A stretch of 64,000 nucleotides of DNA from JACKJK01 sp046159835. GTDB taxonomy: Bacteria; Pseudomonadota; Alphaproteobacteria; Rhizobiales; Tepidamorphaceae. A program made the position numbers and the translations under genes. The stretch is from assembly GCF_046159835.1 (NCBI RefSeq), contig NZ_JBJXCY010000001.1, positions 1,240,001 through 1,304,000 of the forward strand. The letters are read 5' to 3'. This document shows, one piece after another, positions 9,525-18,396 of this stretch. The notes beneath the pieces are model-generated. The model did not search any database and was not told where the DNA came from. It saw nothing but the letters and a program-made list of their open reading frames with translations. The number at the start of each line of letters is the position of its first letter. Within the stretch, counting starts at the first letter, position 1.

Positions 9525-9709
9525 GACGGAGCGGGACGCAAGGCCGAAGTCGCGCTCAAGCCTCGCGGACTGCACGTCAAATGGCCCCGTGAGCGCATTA
9601 AAGTAACGGTTTGGTAGGGTTTGGAGGCCTGTGACCCCTGCAATCGTGTTCCAAAAGACACACCCATTTGAAAAGGCCTGCCGGAAGGGGTTGCAGCCCC
9701 ATTTGCCTG

Positions 9710-9737
9710 TTGAACGGGCAGGGAGCATCGGTATGTT
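9710..9737 (+). promoter_or_regulatory. Candidate sigma-70 promoter for the porin gene
   Basis: TTGAAC (9710-9715) and TATGTT (9732-9737) are separated by 16 bp. The match is 5/6 at -35 and 4/6 at -10. It would give a leader of about 185 nt before the porin start. Other promoters in this long region are possible. Confidence 0.25.
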
Positions 9738-9928
9738 GGCTTCAGCGACACCGGGGGACCGGAAATGTCGTGAACGTCTGGAACGGGGCGGTTCTCTCGG
9801 GGGCGAACTCTACCAGACTAATTCACGGGGAATTGGGGAAACCCTTCCTTTCACAGGTGAGGCGGCAAGCCGCCAAGCCCGAAAGAGAAGAAACCTGGTC
9901 CCTTATTCGTTTTTGACTGGAGGTCAGG

Positions 9929-11044
9929 ATGAACAAGTTCAAGACCCTTCTCCTTGGTACCGCTGCGGCAACGATCGCGGCGACCGGGGCTGCCCAGGCC
10001 GCTGACGCACCGATGCGTGAGCCGGTCTACCGTTGCGATGCACGTGGCTTCATCGAGCTGCCGGGCACCGACGTTTGCTTCAAGGTCGGCGGCTTCGCCC
10101 GTTTGATCGTTTGGGGCGCCAACGAAGATGCCGGCTCGCAGGAAACTGTTGCCGGTGGTGACGACTTCGGCATGTATGGCCAGGGCCGTCTCAACTTCGA
10201 CGCTCGTCGTTCGACCGACCACGGCACCGTCCGTGCGTTCATCGAAGTCCAGGCGACCGACAACAACTCGAACACCGGCGGCGCCCTTCAGCTCCGTCAC
10301 GCGTTCGCTCAGCTCGGCAACTGGGTCTTTGGTAAGACCTGGTCGACCTACCTGCACGGCGCTTCGGATCCCAACGGCACGGACCTTTCGTTCCTGGCCC
10401 ACACGATCCGCATCAACCAGATCCGCTACACCCAGTCCGTTGGTAACGGCCTGACCGTGTCTGTGGCTCTCGAAGACTCCGCTTACGAAGATCTGACCGG
10501 TAGCGGCACCGCTGGCGCGCAGGGCGAGAACAACGTCCCGAACGTCGTTGCGAACATCAACTACGCCCAGGGCGGTTGGGACGCGCAGCTCTCCGGTGCA
10601 GTGCTCTTCAACGAGTTCGGCGCTGGTGTCGACAACACGGGCTACGGCATCATGTTCGCCCTGGCTGGTGAGATCACCGACTCCGTCAACGTTTTCGGTA
10701 AGATCAACTACACCGACGACGCACCAGGCTACCAGTTCGACTGGGTGAGCCTTGCTCGCCGCCAGGATGGCCCGGGTCAGGAAGTGTTCGCATTCATGGG
10801 TGGTCTGTCCTTCGAGGCGACCGACGACGTGACCGTTCAGCTCGTTGGTGGCTGGGCTGACGTTGACTCCCCGGTTGCGGCTCAGGACGGTGAGCAGATG
10901 GTTGCTGGTGCCTTGGCCCAGTGGCGCGTTGCTTCCGGCTTCGACATCATCGGTGAAGTCTTCTACCGTGGTACGGACTTCGACCTGCCGATTGCCGACA
11001 CCGACGAAGTGGTTGGCGTTCTGCAGTTCCGCGCTGGCATCTAA
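9929..11044 (+). CDS. Rhizobial-type outer-membrane porin
   Basis: 371 residues. The signal peptide is clear (KFKTLLLGTAAATIAATG, cleavage after AQA at residue 24). The mature protein starts with the cysteine-bearing segment VYRCDARGFIELPGTDVCFK seen in Omp2/RopA-type porins of Rhizobiales, followed by VGGFARLIVWGAN and amphipathic beta strands to a C-terminal LQFRAGI. It should form a trimeric 16-strand barrel for small hydrophilic solutes. The start has a strong GGAGG 5 nt upstream. Codons are biased toward GTT, GGT and CTC compared with neighbours, as expected for a highly expressed gene. A terminator follows directly, so it is monocistronic. Confidence 0.95.
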   Translation: MNKFKTLLLGTAAATIAATGAAQAADAPMREPVYRCDARGFIELPGTDVCFKVGGFARLIVWGANEDAGSQETVAGGDDFGMYGQGRLNFDARRSTDHGTVRAFIEVQATDNNSNTGGALQLRHAFAQLGNWVFGKTWSTYLHGASDPNGTDLSFLAHTIRINQIRYTQSVGNGLTVSVALEDSAYEDLTGSGTAGAQGENNVPNVVANINYAQGGWDAQLSGAVLFNEFGAGVDNTGYGIMFALAGEITDSVNVFGKINYTDDAPGYQFDWVSLARRQDGPGQEVFAFMGGLSFEATDDVTVQLVGGWADVDSPVAAQDGEQMVAGALAQWRVASGFDIIGEVFYRGTDFDLPIADTDEVVGVLQFRAGI

Positions 11045-11066
11045 TCAGATTGCCATCAGGAATTTG

Positions 11067-11101
11067 GGCCTCGGCGGGCAACCGCCGGGGCCTTTTCTTT
11101 T
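11067..11101 (+). terminator. Rho-independent terminator after the porin
   Basis: An 11-bp stem, GGCCTCGGCGG with CCGCCGGGGCC (one T-G pair), encloses the loop GCAA and is followed by TTTTCTTTT. It starts 22 bp after the porin stop. Confidence 0.92.
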
Positions 11102-11315
11102 GTCAGGCTTCCGGATTCCGGAGAGATCGCTCCGCCTTTCCACAGTCCGGGTGTTGCCGCGCAGCGCAGCGGCGGTTTAGCTAGACGTTGCGGCAATGAA
11201 GTGCTGCGGCAAGATCACGTGATGTGCCGCACAGCTTGATTGCCAATATCCGTTTCTGTCCCGGCGGCGTGGACGCGAACGGATGTCTTCGACGTTCAGG
11301 GGGAGGGGCTTTGCG

Positions 11316-14216
11316 ATGTGCCGGCCTTGGCTTTGGTTCTGGGGAATCGTGCCATTGGCGCTGATCGCGCTGCTCGCGCTCTACATCAAGCCCGTCCCGA
11401 TCCAGACCGACCTTTCCAATCGCAGCTCCATCGTCCTTTCCAGCGTCGGCCACGAATGGGCCGACGCCTCAGCCGATGGCCGCGACATCACCTTGAACGG
11501 TACCGCGCCGAGTGAGGATGCGCAGGCGGCTGCCCGCGAAATGGTGGCGGAAATCTGGGGTGTGCGCTCCGTCACGGATCAATCGAGCCTGCTGGCGCTG
11601 GCGGATCCATTCATCCTGACGATCACGCGAGACGATGATGCAATCATCCTCGCCGGAAATGTGCCCTCGCAAAAGGAGGGCGAAGCGCTCGCGCAAGTGG
11701 CGTCGGATGCCTTGCCGCAAGTGCGCGTCGATACGTCAAATCTTACCGCTGCGCGTGGTGTTCCCGATCTCGACGCATGGCAGGCCATGGCGCGGAACGG
11801 CATCGGGCATGTCTCGCTGCTTCGCTGGGGAACGGCCGGCCTGACGGGGTTGGACTACACGATCGAAGGCGAGGCCCGGTCACCGGCGGCCTATGAAGAC
11901 CTCTTCGATAGCCTCAAGACCCTGCCAGATGGTGTGCGTCTCGCCGGCAACGAACTGCTGCCGCCTATCGAGTCGCCGCATCTCTGGTCGGCTTCCTACG
12001 ACGGGTCGACGCTGACGCTCGATGGGCTCGCGCCCGATTTTGATGCGCGTGACCGCATGCGGACGTTCGCGCGCAACCGCTTGCCGGGCGCGGAGGTCGC
12101 CAGCAACGTGCAAATCGCGCGCGGCGGACTGGCGAGTGAACAATGGCTCGCTGCGGTCGATTTCGTGTTTCTGCAATTCTCTCGGCTTGATAATCCCGAA
12201 GCGCGACTTTCCGGCGGTGATCTGACGCTCAGCGGCAGCGCGGCATCGATCGAGAATTACGAGTCGGTTCTCGCCGCCTTGTCCAGGAATCTCCCCGCGG
12301 GCGTCAGCGTGTCGCGCGCCGACATCAGTCCACCGCCATCCGATGCCTTTTCGTGGATCGCCCGCATGGGTCCGGATGGATTGACCGTGGAGGGCTACGT
12401 CCCGGACAGTCAAACGTTCGACGCCATCTCGGAAGTTGCCCGCGCTGCAGCCGACTCGGTGCCGGTGCGTGTCGACATGCGCGTCGCCGATGCGCCGGAT
12501 GGTGCAACGCCGCAGCTTTGGCTCGCCGGAGCCACCTATGTGCTCAACGCGGTGAGGCATTTCGGCGATGGCGAGGGGATCATGGTACCCGGCCGGATTG
12601 CCATTGACGGGACGGCGCGCACGTCCGAATCCTTCGACCGCTTGTCCGGCCAAGTGGCTGACGTCCCGGATGGATTCACGCTGGCGCGCCGCGAATTCCT
12701 GCCCCCTGAAGCTGAGTCGTTCACATGGAGTGCGAAAATCGCTGCGAATGCCGTGATTCTCGACGGCTTCGCGCCGAGCGCGGACTCGCGCAACCGGCTG
12801 GTTGGCGTCTTCACCGATGCGCGCCCGGGGCTAGAGGTGCAATCGACTGTCGGCGTTGCGCGCGGGCCGGTGTCCGAAGAGCAATACGACGGGACGATCA
12901 ATCTCGCCGCGTCCATTCTCACCCTGTTGAACCAGGGGCAGGCGGCGCTCGATGAGAGTATCTTCTCGGTGCGCGGTGTTGCCCGCGATGTCGACGCGTT
13001 CGCAGCCGCCAATGCGCTCGTCAATCGCCTGCCCGACGGCGTCGAGCTCGGCAGTGTCGAGATATTGCCCGCGGCCATCGGTGTGCTGACCTGGACGGCG
13101 ACCCATGATGGCGGGCGGCTGGTGCTGGACGGTTTCATTCCCGACGAGACGTCTCGCGACAGGATTCTCACCCAGATCTCGGACGCAAAGGCGGATGCTG
13201 AAGTCACCGACCGGATGCAGATTGCGACCGGTGGCGAGGAAGCGGTCGTCTGGGAGGATGCAACACGCTTCGCGCTGACGCAGCTGTTGCGCCTGACGCG
13301 CGGGCAGGCGCGGCTGGCGGGAACCGAATTGTCGATCCAGGGTGAGGCGGAAGATTTCGACACCTACGATGTGGTGACCGGTGAGTTGACGGCATCGCTG
13401 CCCACAGGTTTGCAGCTTGGCCAGGTGACGATCCTGCCTCCATCCGTTTCTCCCTACGTCTGGGGCGCGGAACGCGGGGCAAAGACACTCGCGCTCACCG
13501 GCAACGTGCCGAGTGAAGAAGTGCGCCGCGAGATCACCGCGTTTGCGCGCGAACGCTTCAGCGGCCTGACCGTCGAAGACGAGATGCGCGCGGCATCCGG
13601 TGCGCCCGGCGGCATGGTGCAGGCGGTTGGCGTGGGGTTTGCCGCGCTCGGCAAGCTGACGTCCGGCACGGTCAAGCTGACCGACCGGTCGGTCTCGCTG
13701 GAAGGCGTCGCCGCCTTCAGCGAGTTGAAGGACGAGGCGGCGACGCTCGTCACGGACAAGCTGCCAGCCGGGTACACCGGCACGACGCGTGTCGAGGTGA
13801 CCAACCCGGATGTCGGCGGTCAGGACGCCAGCGAGGGCGAGCCGGACACGGCATCCACTTGCCAGACGCACCTGGATGCGGCCATGGAAGGCAACTCCGT
13901 GCGCTTTGAGGTCGGCAGCACGGATGTGAGCGCGAGCAGCTTCGAACTGCTCGATCAGGTCGCGGCAATCATCCAGGCGTGCAGCGGTCTGGCGATCGAA
14001 GTCGGGGGCCACACCGATTCCGACGGACCGGACGACTTCAATCTCACGCTCAGCCAGCAGCGCGCCCAGTCGGTCGTCAAATACCTGATCGGCAAGGGTG
14101 TTTCGGAAGCACGGCTGCGCGCCAGGGGATACGGCGAGGAGCGGCCTGTCGCATCCAATGAAAACGAAGCGGGGAAGGCGCGCAACCGGCGCATCGCCTT
14201 CACCATCATCGGGTAG
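11316..14216 (+). CDS. Large repeat protein with C-terminal OmpA peptidoglycan-binding domain
   Basis: 966 residues. One N-terminal membrane anchor (WLWFWGIVPLALIALLALYI) is followed by a periplasmic array of BON-like alpha/beta units. Anchor tryptophans at 224, 347, 471, 593 and 716 sit in related segments (HLWSA, FSWIA, FTWSA, LTWTA, YVWGA), each preceded by a Pro-rich turn: five units of 122-124 residues. The last 110 residues are an OmpA-like domain with VGGHTDSDGPDDFNLTLSQQ and RARGYGEERPVASN, which binds peptidoglycan. ATG 11316 is preferred over ATG 11283 because GGGAGGGG lies just upstream of it. Such rhizobial proteins are poorly studied; a role linking inner membrane and cell wall is inference. 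Confidence 0.85.
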   Translation: MCRPWLWFWGIVPLALIALLALYIKPVPIQTDLSNRSSIVLSSVGHEWADASADGRDITLNGTAPSEDAQAAAREMVAEIWGVRSVTDQSSLLALADPFILTITRDDDAIILAGNVPSQKEGEALAQVASDALPQVRVDTSNLTAARGVPDLDAWQAMARNGIGHVSLLRWGTAGLTGLDYTIEGEARSPAAYEDLFDSLKTLPDGVRLAGNELLPPIESPHLWSASYDGSTLTLDGLAPDFDARDRMRTFARNRLPGAEVASNVQIARGGLASEQWLAAVDFVFLQFSRLDNPEARLSGGDLTLSGSAASIENYESVLAALSRNLPAGVSVSRADISPPPSDAFSWIARMGPDGLTVEGYVPDSQTFDAISEVARAAADSVPVRVDMRVADAPDGATPQLWLAGATYVLNAVRHFGDGEGIMVPGRIAIDGTARTSESFDRLSGQVADVPDGFTLARREFLPPEAESFTWSAKIAANAVILDGFAPSADSRNRLVGVFTDARPGLEVQSTVGVARGPVSEEQYDGTINLAASILTLLNQGQAALDESIFSVRGVARDVDAFAAANALVNRLPDGVELGSVEILPAAIGVLTWTATHDGGRLVLDGFIPDETSRDRILTQISDAKADAEVTDRMQIATGGEEAVVWEDATRFALTQLLRLTRGQARLAGTELSIQGEAEDFDTYDVVTGELTASLPTGLQLGQVTILPPSVSPYVWGAERGAKTLALTGNVPSEEVRREITAFARERFSGLTVEDEMRAASGAPGGMVQAVGVGFAALGKLTSGTVKLTDRSVSLEGVAAFSELKDEAATLVTDKLPAGYTGTTRVEVTNPDVGGQDASEGEPDTASTCQTHLDAAMEGNSVRFEVGSTDVSASSFELLDQVAAIIQACSGLAIEVGGHTDSDGPDDFNLTLSQQRAQSVVKYLIGKGVSEARLRARGYGEERPVASNENEAGKARNRRIAFTIIG

Positions 14217-14227
14217 GGGACGCGAGA

Positions 14228-14320
14228 ATGCTGTACCTCATAAGCCAGCTTTGGCTGTTCATCATCGCGGCGCTGCTCCTCGGCGTCATCACCGGATGGA
14301 TGACGTCGCGCTCCTCGTGA
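14228..14320 (+). CDS. Small membrane protein, 30 residues
   Basis: The frame MLYLISQLWLFIIAALLLGV continues ITGWMTSRSS and stops at 14320. It is one hydrophobic helix with a short polar tail. It starts 11 bp after the OmpA-family stop and ends 22 bp before the next membrane-anchored gene, so it sits inside a same-strand run. I recall similar small proteins next to OmpA or helix-hairpin-helix genes in Rhizobiales, but cannot check this. The function is unknown; it could stabilise its neighbour in the inner membrane. The main doubt is that a 31-codon frame can arise by chance, although its composition is strikingly membrane-like. Confidence 0.6.
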   Translation: MLYLISQLWLFIIAALLLGVITGWMTSRSS

Positions 14321-14342
14321 GTGCGCAAACAGGGGCTGACAC

Positions 14343-14912
14343 ATGGACACGCTCATCTTCCAGTCGGTGCTGTTGCTGCTGGCCGCCTTCATTGGCGGCT
14401 GCATGCTTGGTTGCTGGATGAAGCGGGTCTTCAGCGAACAGGAAGCGGGCGTCTCGCGGCCCGTTCCAGACCGTGTTCGCGCGTCCCCGACCACGCATTA
14501 CGGGGACGATCCCGTCGACGGCCCGGCCGCGTACGATGACATCGAGGAGCCGAACGCCTCCGATAGTTTCGGGGCGGCGGGCACCGGTTCGCAGGCTGAA
14601 ACCCGCCGCGAGGATGATGCATCTGAAGAACCGAAGTCAGGCGAACCGGACGTTCCCGGCGTGAAGCCGGCGGGCCTGAGCGAGCCGGATGCCGGCGGCG
14701 CCGACGACCTGAAGCGCATCAGCGGCGTCGGCAAGAAGCTGGAAGAAAAGCTGAACGAGATCGGCATCTTCCAATTTCGCCAGATCGCCGCCTGGAACCG
14801 CGAGGAGATCGACTGGGTCAACGCCCATATCGGTTTCCCGGGCCGGATAGAGCGCGACGCTTGGCAGGCGCAGGCGGATGCCTTCAAGGACGAAAAGCCG
14901 GACGACGCCTAG
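14343..14912 (+). CDS. Membrane-anchored helix-hairpin-helix protein
   Basis: 189 residues. An N-terminal membrane helix (LIFQSVLLLLAAFIGGCMLG) is followed by an acidic, disordered linker of about 90 residues. The C-terminal domain (about residues 120-180) reads DDLKRISGVGKKLEEKLNEI and then WVNAHIGFPGRIERDAWQAQ. This domain is also found appended to NuoE and ribosomal protein L21 in rhizobia and resembles a helix-hairpin-helix fold, usually linked to nucleic acid or protein binding. Tethering it to the inner membrane is unusual. The function is unknown. Its stop overlaps the convergent hydrolase gene by 4 bp. Confidence 0.8.
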   Translation: MDTLIFQSVLLLLAAFIGGCMLGCWMKRVFSEQEAGVSRPVPDRVRASPTTHYGDDPVDGPAAYDDIEEPNASDSFGAAGTGSQAETRREDDASEEPKSGEPDVPGVKPAGLSEPDAGGADDLKRISGVGKKLEEKLNEIGIFQFRQIAAWNREEIDWVNAHIGFPGRIERDAWQAQADAFKDEKPDDA

Positions 14913-15865
14913 TCGTCGCAGTGCCCGATGAAGGTCGCGATCTGCCTGAGGATTCGCGGCTCGGTCAGCAAGGGCGCGTGCCCGGCCTCGGGCACGGCGA
15001 GCGTCTGCAGCTTCTTGTGCTGCTTCTTCATCTCCGCAACCGTTTCGGCGGTCAGGATGTCGGAATTCATGCCGCGCACCGAAAGCACAGGCACCGTGCT
15101 GATCGATTTGAACAGCCCCCAGAGCGGTGGGCCGGGCTTGTCGAGATCGAGCTTTTCCAGCGGCTTCAGCAGGTTCGGGTCGTGGTCGGGCACGATGCGC
15201 CCGTCCTTTTCGCGGAATATCTTGCGCGCCACGTCGATCCATTCCTCGCGCGTCAACGACGGGTAGAGGGCGTTCCACATGCGCTCGAGCGCTTCGGCGA
15301 CCTCGTCCCAGCTCTTCGCATCGGGCCGTTCGCGCATGTACTGGCGAATGCGCAGCAGTCCCTGCGGCTCGATGACCGGGCCGATATCGTTGAGGACGAC
15401 GCCCTTCAGGGCTGCCGGTCGTGCCGAACCCATAAGCATGGAGATCAGCCCGCCGCGCGACGTGCCGACGATGATGACCTCTTCGAGATCGAGCGCGGTC
15501 AGCAGGTCGAGCACGTCCTGCAGTTCGGTTTGGAGGCTGTAGTTTTCCCAGTTGCGGTCGTAGTCGGAGCGGCCGCGCCCGCGATAGTCCGGCGCAATCA
15601 CGCAGCGCTCCTTGCCGGGCGTGGTCGACAGCCAAGAGGCGAGTTCGTGAAAATCGCGCGCGTTGCGGGTCAGCCCGGCGAGACACAGCACGGGCGTGCG
15701 CTCGCCGCCGAGCTTGCCGTACTGGGAATAGACCAGCCGCAGCCCATCCTGCGCGGTGTAGCTGTGCTCGGTAAAAGCTGCGTCGAGCTTGCCGTCGCCG
15801 CTCTTTTCAGCCGAGGGGATGCGCGTCGCCGAAGGGCGGCGCGTTGTGGTCAATGTGCTTGCCAT
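14909..15865 (-). CDS. Alpha/beta-fold hydrolase
   Basis: 318 residues, a cytoplasmic alpha/beta hydrolase. The nucleophile elbow is GTSRGG (Ser within VIIVGTSRGGLISMLMG). The oxyanion region is LCLAGLTRNARDF, and APDYRGRGRSDYD is the usual strand-4 motif. The C-terminal PEAGHAPLLTEPRI supplies the catalytic histidine. Length and motifs match lipase/haloperoxidase-like members that cleave esters or amides; no substrate can be named. It is followed after 7 bp by the lytic transglycosylase gene in gene order (15873-18131 is upstream on the minus strand), so they probably share a transcript. The N-terminal 25 residues are low in structure and the true start may be internal. Confidence 0.88.
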   Translation of the reverse strand: MASTLTTTRRPSATRIPSAEKSGDGKLDAAFTEHSYTAQDGLRLVYSQYGKLGGERTPVLCLAGLTRNARDFHELASWLSTTPGKERCVIAPDYRGRGRSDYDRNWENYSLQTELQDVLDLLTALDLEEVIIVGTSRGGLISMLMGSARPAALKGVVLNDIGPVIEPQGLLRIRQYMRERPDAKSWDEVAEALERMWNALYPSLTREEWIDVARKIFREKDGRIVPDHDPNLLKPLEKLDLDKPGPPLWGLFKSISTVPVLSVRGMNSDILTAETVAEMKKQHKKLQTLAVPEAGHAPLLTEPRILRQIATFIGHCDD

Positions 15866-15872
15866 TGGCTCT

Positions 15873-18131
15873 TCAGTTGGTGGCGCCGCGCATCAGGTCC
15901 TGGGCGATGGCGACGCGCGCTTCGGTACCCGGCAGCAACGCGCGGTAGACCTGAAGGTTCTCCATCACCCGCTGCACGTAGTTGCGCGTTTCGGTGAAGG
16001 GGATCAGTTCCACCCAGTCGACCGGGTCGACGCGCGGGTCACGCGGATCGCCGAAACGCTTGATCCACTTGTCCACGTTGCCCTTGCCGGCGTTGTAGCT
16101 GGCGATGGCGAGAATGTACGAGCCGTTGAACTGGCCGATGCGCTCGCCGAGATAGGTCGCGCCGAACTTGGCGTTATAGGACGGCTCGGACGACAGCGCG
16201 TTGATCGAGTACTTGTAGCCATTGCGCTGTGCGATTCCCTTGGCGGTCGCGGGCATCACCTGCATCAGGCCACGCGCGCCGGCGGGCGAGCGGGCTGCGG
16301 CGTTGAATTCGCTTTCCTGCCGCGCGATCGCATAGATCAGCGCCTGTTCGGGGAACTTGTCGCCGCGCACGTTGGGAACGACGCCGACCGGGAAGGCATG
16401 GCGTTCCAGCGGGAAGCCGTCCTGCGTGCCCTTCTTGCCGATGCGAACCTGCAGATGCGTCTGGCCGATGGCCCCGGCGCGCTCCGCCAGATAGGTGAGG
16501 TCGCCCGGATCGGTCAGGCGCTCGCGCAGGTCATAGAAGAAGGTGACGAGATAGGATTCCTCACCGATCGAATTCAGCAGGTTGATCGCCTGCAGCGGCC
16601 CGGTCTGCGCCAGCCGGTTGTTGGCCTGCGGGCGCTTGGGAATGCGAATGCCGATGCCGCCCATCGCGTTGACGGCAAGCTGGCCGTAATAGGTCGTGGG
16701 GTGCGCGGCGGCTGCCTGGTAGTGGCCCGTCGCGGTCGGTTCGCCAGCTGCCTGCAGGGCGCGACCAAGCCAGTAGTGGGCGCGGGAAGTGGAAATCGGC
16801 GTCTGCGCAAGCTGCACCGTGCGCTCGAAGTGCGGAACGGCGGCGCGCGGGTTGTTCAGGAAGCGCAAGGCGATCCAGCCGGCGTGGAATTCCGCTTCCA
16901 CCTGCAGCCAGTTGGTCTGCGCGGCGTGGCCCGCGGCGATCTGGTAGGCAAGCTGGTGCTTGCCCGCCTCAATGGCATTGCGCGCGGCGAGGCGGCGCTC
17001 GATCCACCACTCGTCGGGATCGATCAGCGCGTCGAACTGGCGCGAAGCCTTGGCCATCAGTTCGGCTGACTTGATTTCCTGTCCGGCGCGGCGATGCCAC
17101 TGGATCTCGGCGAACTGGTAGCCCGGATCGGAATGCAGGCTGCTGGGCACGGCATTCAGCAGCTTGCGGGCATCGCCGGAGCGCTTGTTCACAGCGCGCC
17201 ATGCGAGGCCGAGCTTCTTGTCCGCACCACCGAGACGCTCGGCGGCGCGCATGCCGGAGATGTTGTCGTCGTTGTAGAACAGCGCACGCAGGCGAATGCG
17301 GTCGTCATTGGTGTCGAGATATTGGCCGAGAACCTTCAGGGCGCGGGCCTCTCCGTCGTTTCCGTAGATGTCGCCGGTGCGCCAGCTGTGAAGAATGGTC
17401 TGCCGTGCGGCCTGCTTTTCGCCGGTGGCCTGCTGGGCGAGTGCCAGCGCCAGCCGGCCCTTGCCGGATTCGGGCGGGAAGGCGGACAGGATGTGCTTGA
17501 CGGTCGCCGGCTTCGGCTGCTCGTCAATCATCACGTCTTCCATCCGCGAGCGGATGCTCTCGGTCGGCCAGTCGGCATAGGTGAAGAGGAAGGCCGCGAA
17601 ATCGTCGACGCTGGAACCGCTGTTGGCCTGCCGCAGAATCATGTACTCGATCACGCCCTTGGCGACAGGGTGGCGCAGGCCCTTGCCGATGGCGCGGGCG
17701 CTGGAGAACTGGCCCTTGCGGATCAGCCCGATGGCCTCATCGACCTTCTTGCGCTCGGCTGACGACACTTCGCCGGCCTGCAACACGCGCGGCGACCATG
17801 CGGCGCGCTGCGCCGGCTGCGTCTGCATCGGCGCGGAAATGCTGGCGGCTGCGCGCTGCGGGCGGTTGCGCGGCATCGGTACGGACTGGGGCAGGCTCAC
17901 GGTTTCGGCGCTGACGCCCTGCGTGCCGGGAGCCGCCTGCTGGATCAGGTCCGCAATCGAACCGACCGTTGTCTGTGCACTGGTCTTGCCGCCCGGCGCG
18001 TTGACGCAGGCAAGCGCGAGTCCGAGCGCAATCGGCTTTGCAATGAAAGTCGCTGAGCGTAGGTCTAGCACGTGTCGCCGTTGCCTCTTGATCGTGGTTG
18101 CCCCTGGGCCGCCGCTGGCCCGGATTGACAC
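15873..18131 (-). CDS. Soluble lytic murein transglycosylase
   Basis: 752 residues from GTG 18131. A signal region (FIAKPIALGLALACVNAPGG) leads to a long alpha-helical superhelix (residues about 100-570, TPR-like, as in the doughnut domain of Slt70) and a C-terminal SLT domain with IARQESEFNAAARSPAGARG, whose first Glu is the catalytic acid, then LMQVMPATA and SYNAGKGNV. It cleaves the MurNAc-GlcNAc bond of peptidoglycan, leaving 1,6-anhydro ends, during wall growth and recycling. An internal GTG at 18071 with an AGAGG upstream would place the signal peptide nearer the start and may be the real one. Confidence 0.92.
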   Translation of the reverse strand: MSIRASGGPGATTIKRQRRHVLDLRSATFIAKPIALGLALACVNAPGGKTSAQTTVGSIADLIQQAAPGTQGVSAETVSLPQSVPMPRNRPQRAAASISAPMQTQPAQRAAWSPRVLQAGEVSSAERKKVDEAIGLIRKGQFSSARAIGKGLRHPVAKGVIEYMILRQANSGSSVDDFAAFLFTYADWPTESIRSRMEDVMIDEQPKPATVKHILSAFPPESGKGRLALALAQQATGEKQAARQTILHSWRTGDIYGNDGEARALKVLGQYLDTNDDRIRLRALFYNDDNISGMRAAERLGGADKKLGLAWRAVNKRSGDARKLLNAVPSSLHSDPGYQFAEIQWHRRAGQEIKSAELMAKASRQFDALIDPDEWWIERRLAARNAIEAGKHQLAYQIAAGHAAQTNWLQVEAEFHAGWIALRFLNNPRAAVPHFERTVQLAQTPISTSRAHYWLGRALQAAGEPTATGHYQAAAAHPTTYYGQLAVNAMGGIGIRIPKRPQANNRLAQTGPLQAINLLNSIGEESYLVTFFYDLRERLTDPGDLTYLAERAGAIGQTHLQVRIGKKGTQDGFPLERHAFPVGVVPNVRGDKFPEQALIYAIARQESEFNAAARSPAGARGLMQVMPATAKGIAQRNGYKYSINALSSEPSYNAKFGATYLGERIGQFNGSYILAIASYNAGKGNVDKWIKRFGDPRDPRVDPVDWVELIPFTETRNYVQRVMENLQVYRALLPGTEARVAIAQDLMRGATN

Positions 18132-18396
18132 AACCCGTGTGCGGTGAGGTGTGTCTGTTCCGGACCCGGTTCAACCCCGATGCCTTGGAAATCGGGATTT
18201 TGTATGGTCATGAAACGGGTCCGCATGGAGACGATCGTACGCCCGGGAGGGTTAGCGAACGGTTTCGCGCCCGCGCGATTGCGCGTTGCCGATAGGCGCT
18301 TTGGGCTTTATGCTCCGCTCGCTGCGCCCACGCTCACCGGCTCGTTGCCATGGGCGGGGCGCATTCGTTTCTGGCAGTTGTTTCTTGGTGCATGAC

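Larger units (their letters stand above)
9076..9928. other. Long intergenic region between the ABC operon and the porin gene
   Basis: About 850 bp separates two divergent transcription units. No open frame has both a ribosome site and coding character. It holds seven GANTC sites within 9289-9524, a (TA)6 run at 9376-9387, a possible promoter at 9710-9737, a perfect GGCGGC-AA-GCCGCC hairpin at 9861-9874 and the porin ribosome site GGAGG at 9919-9923. A region this long before a major porin is large enough for complex regulation or a small RNA, but I recognise no known RNA family in it. Confidence 0.7.

Noticed and set aside
9631..10005. 124-codon frame running into the porin gene
   Set aside because: It overlaps the porin start in another frame and lacks a ribosome site.
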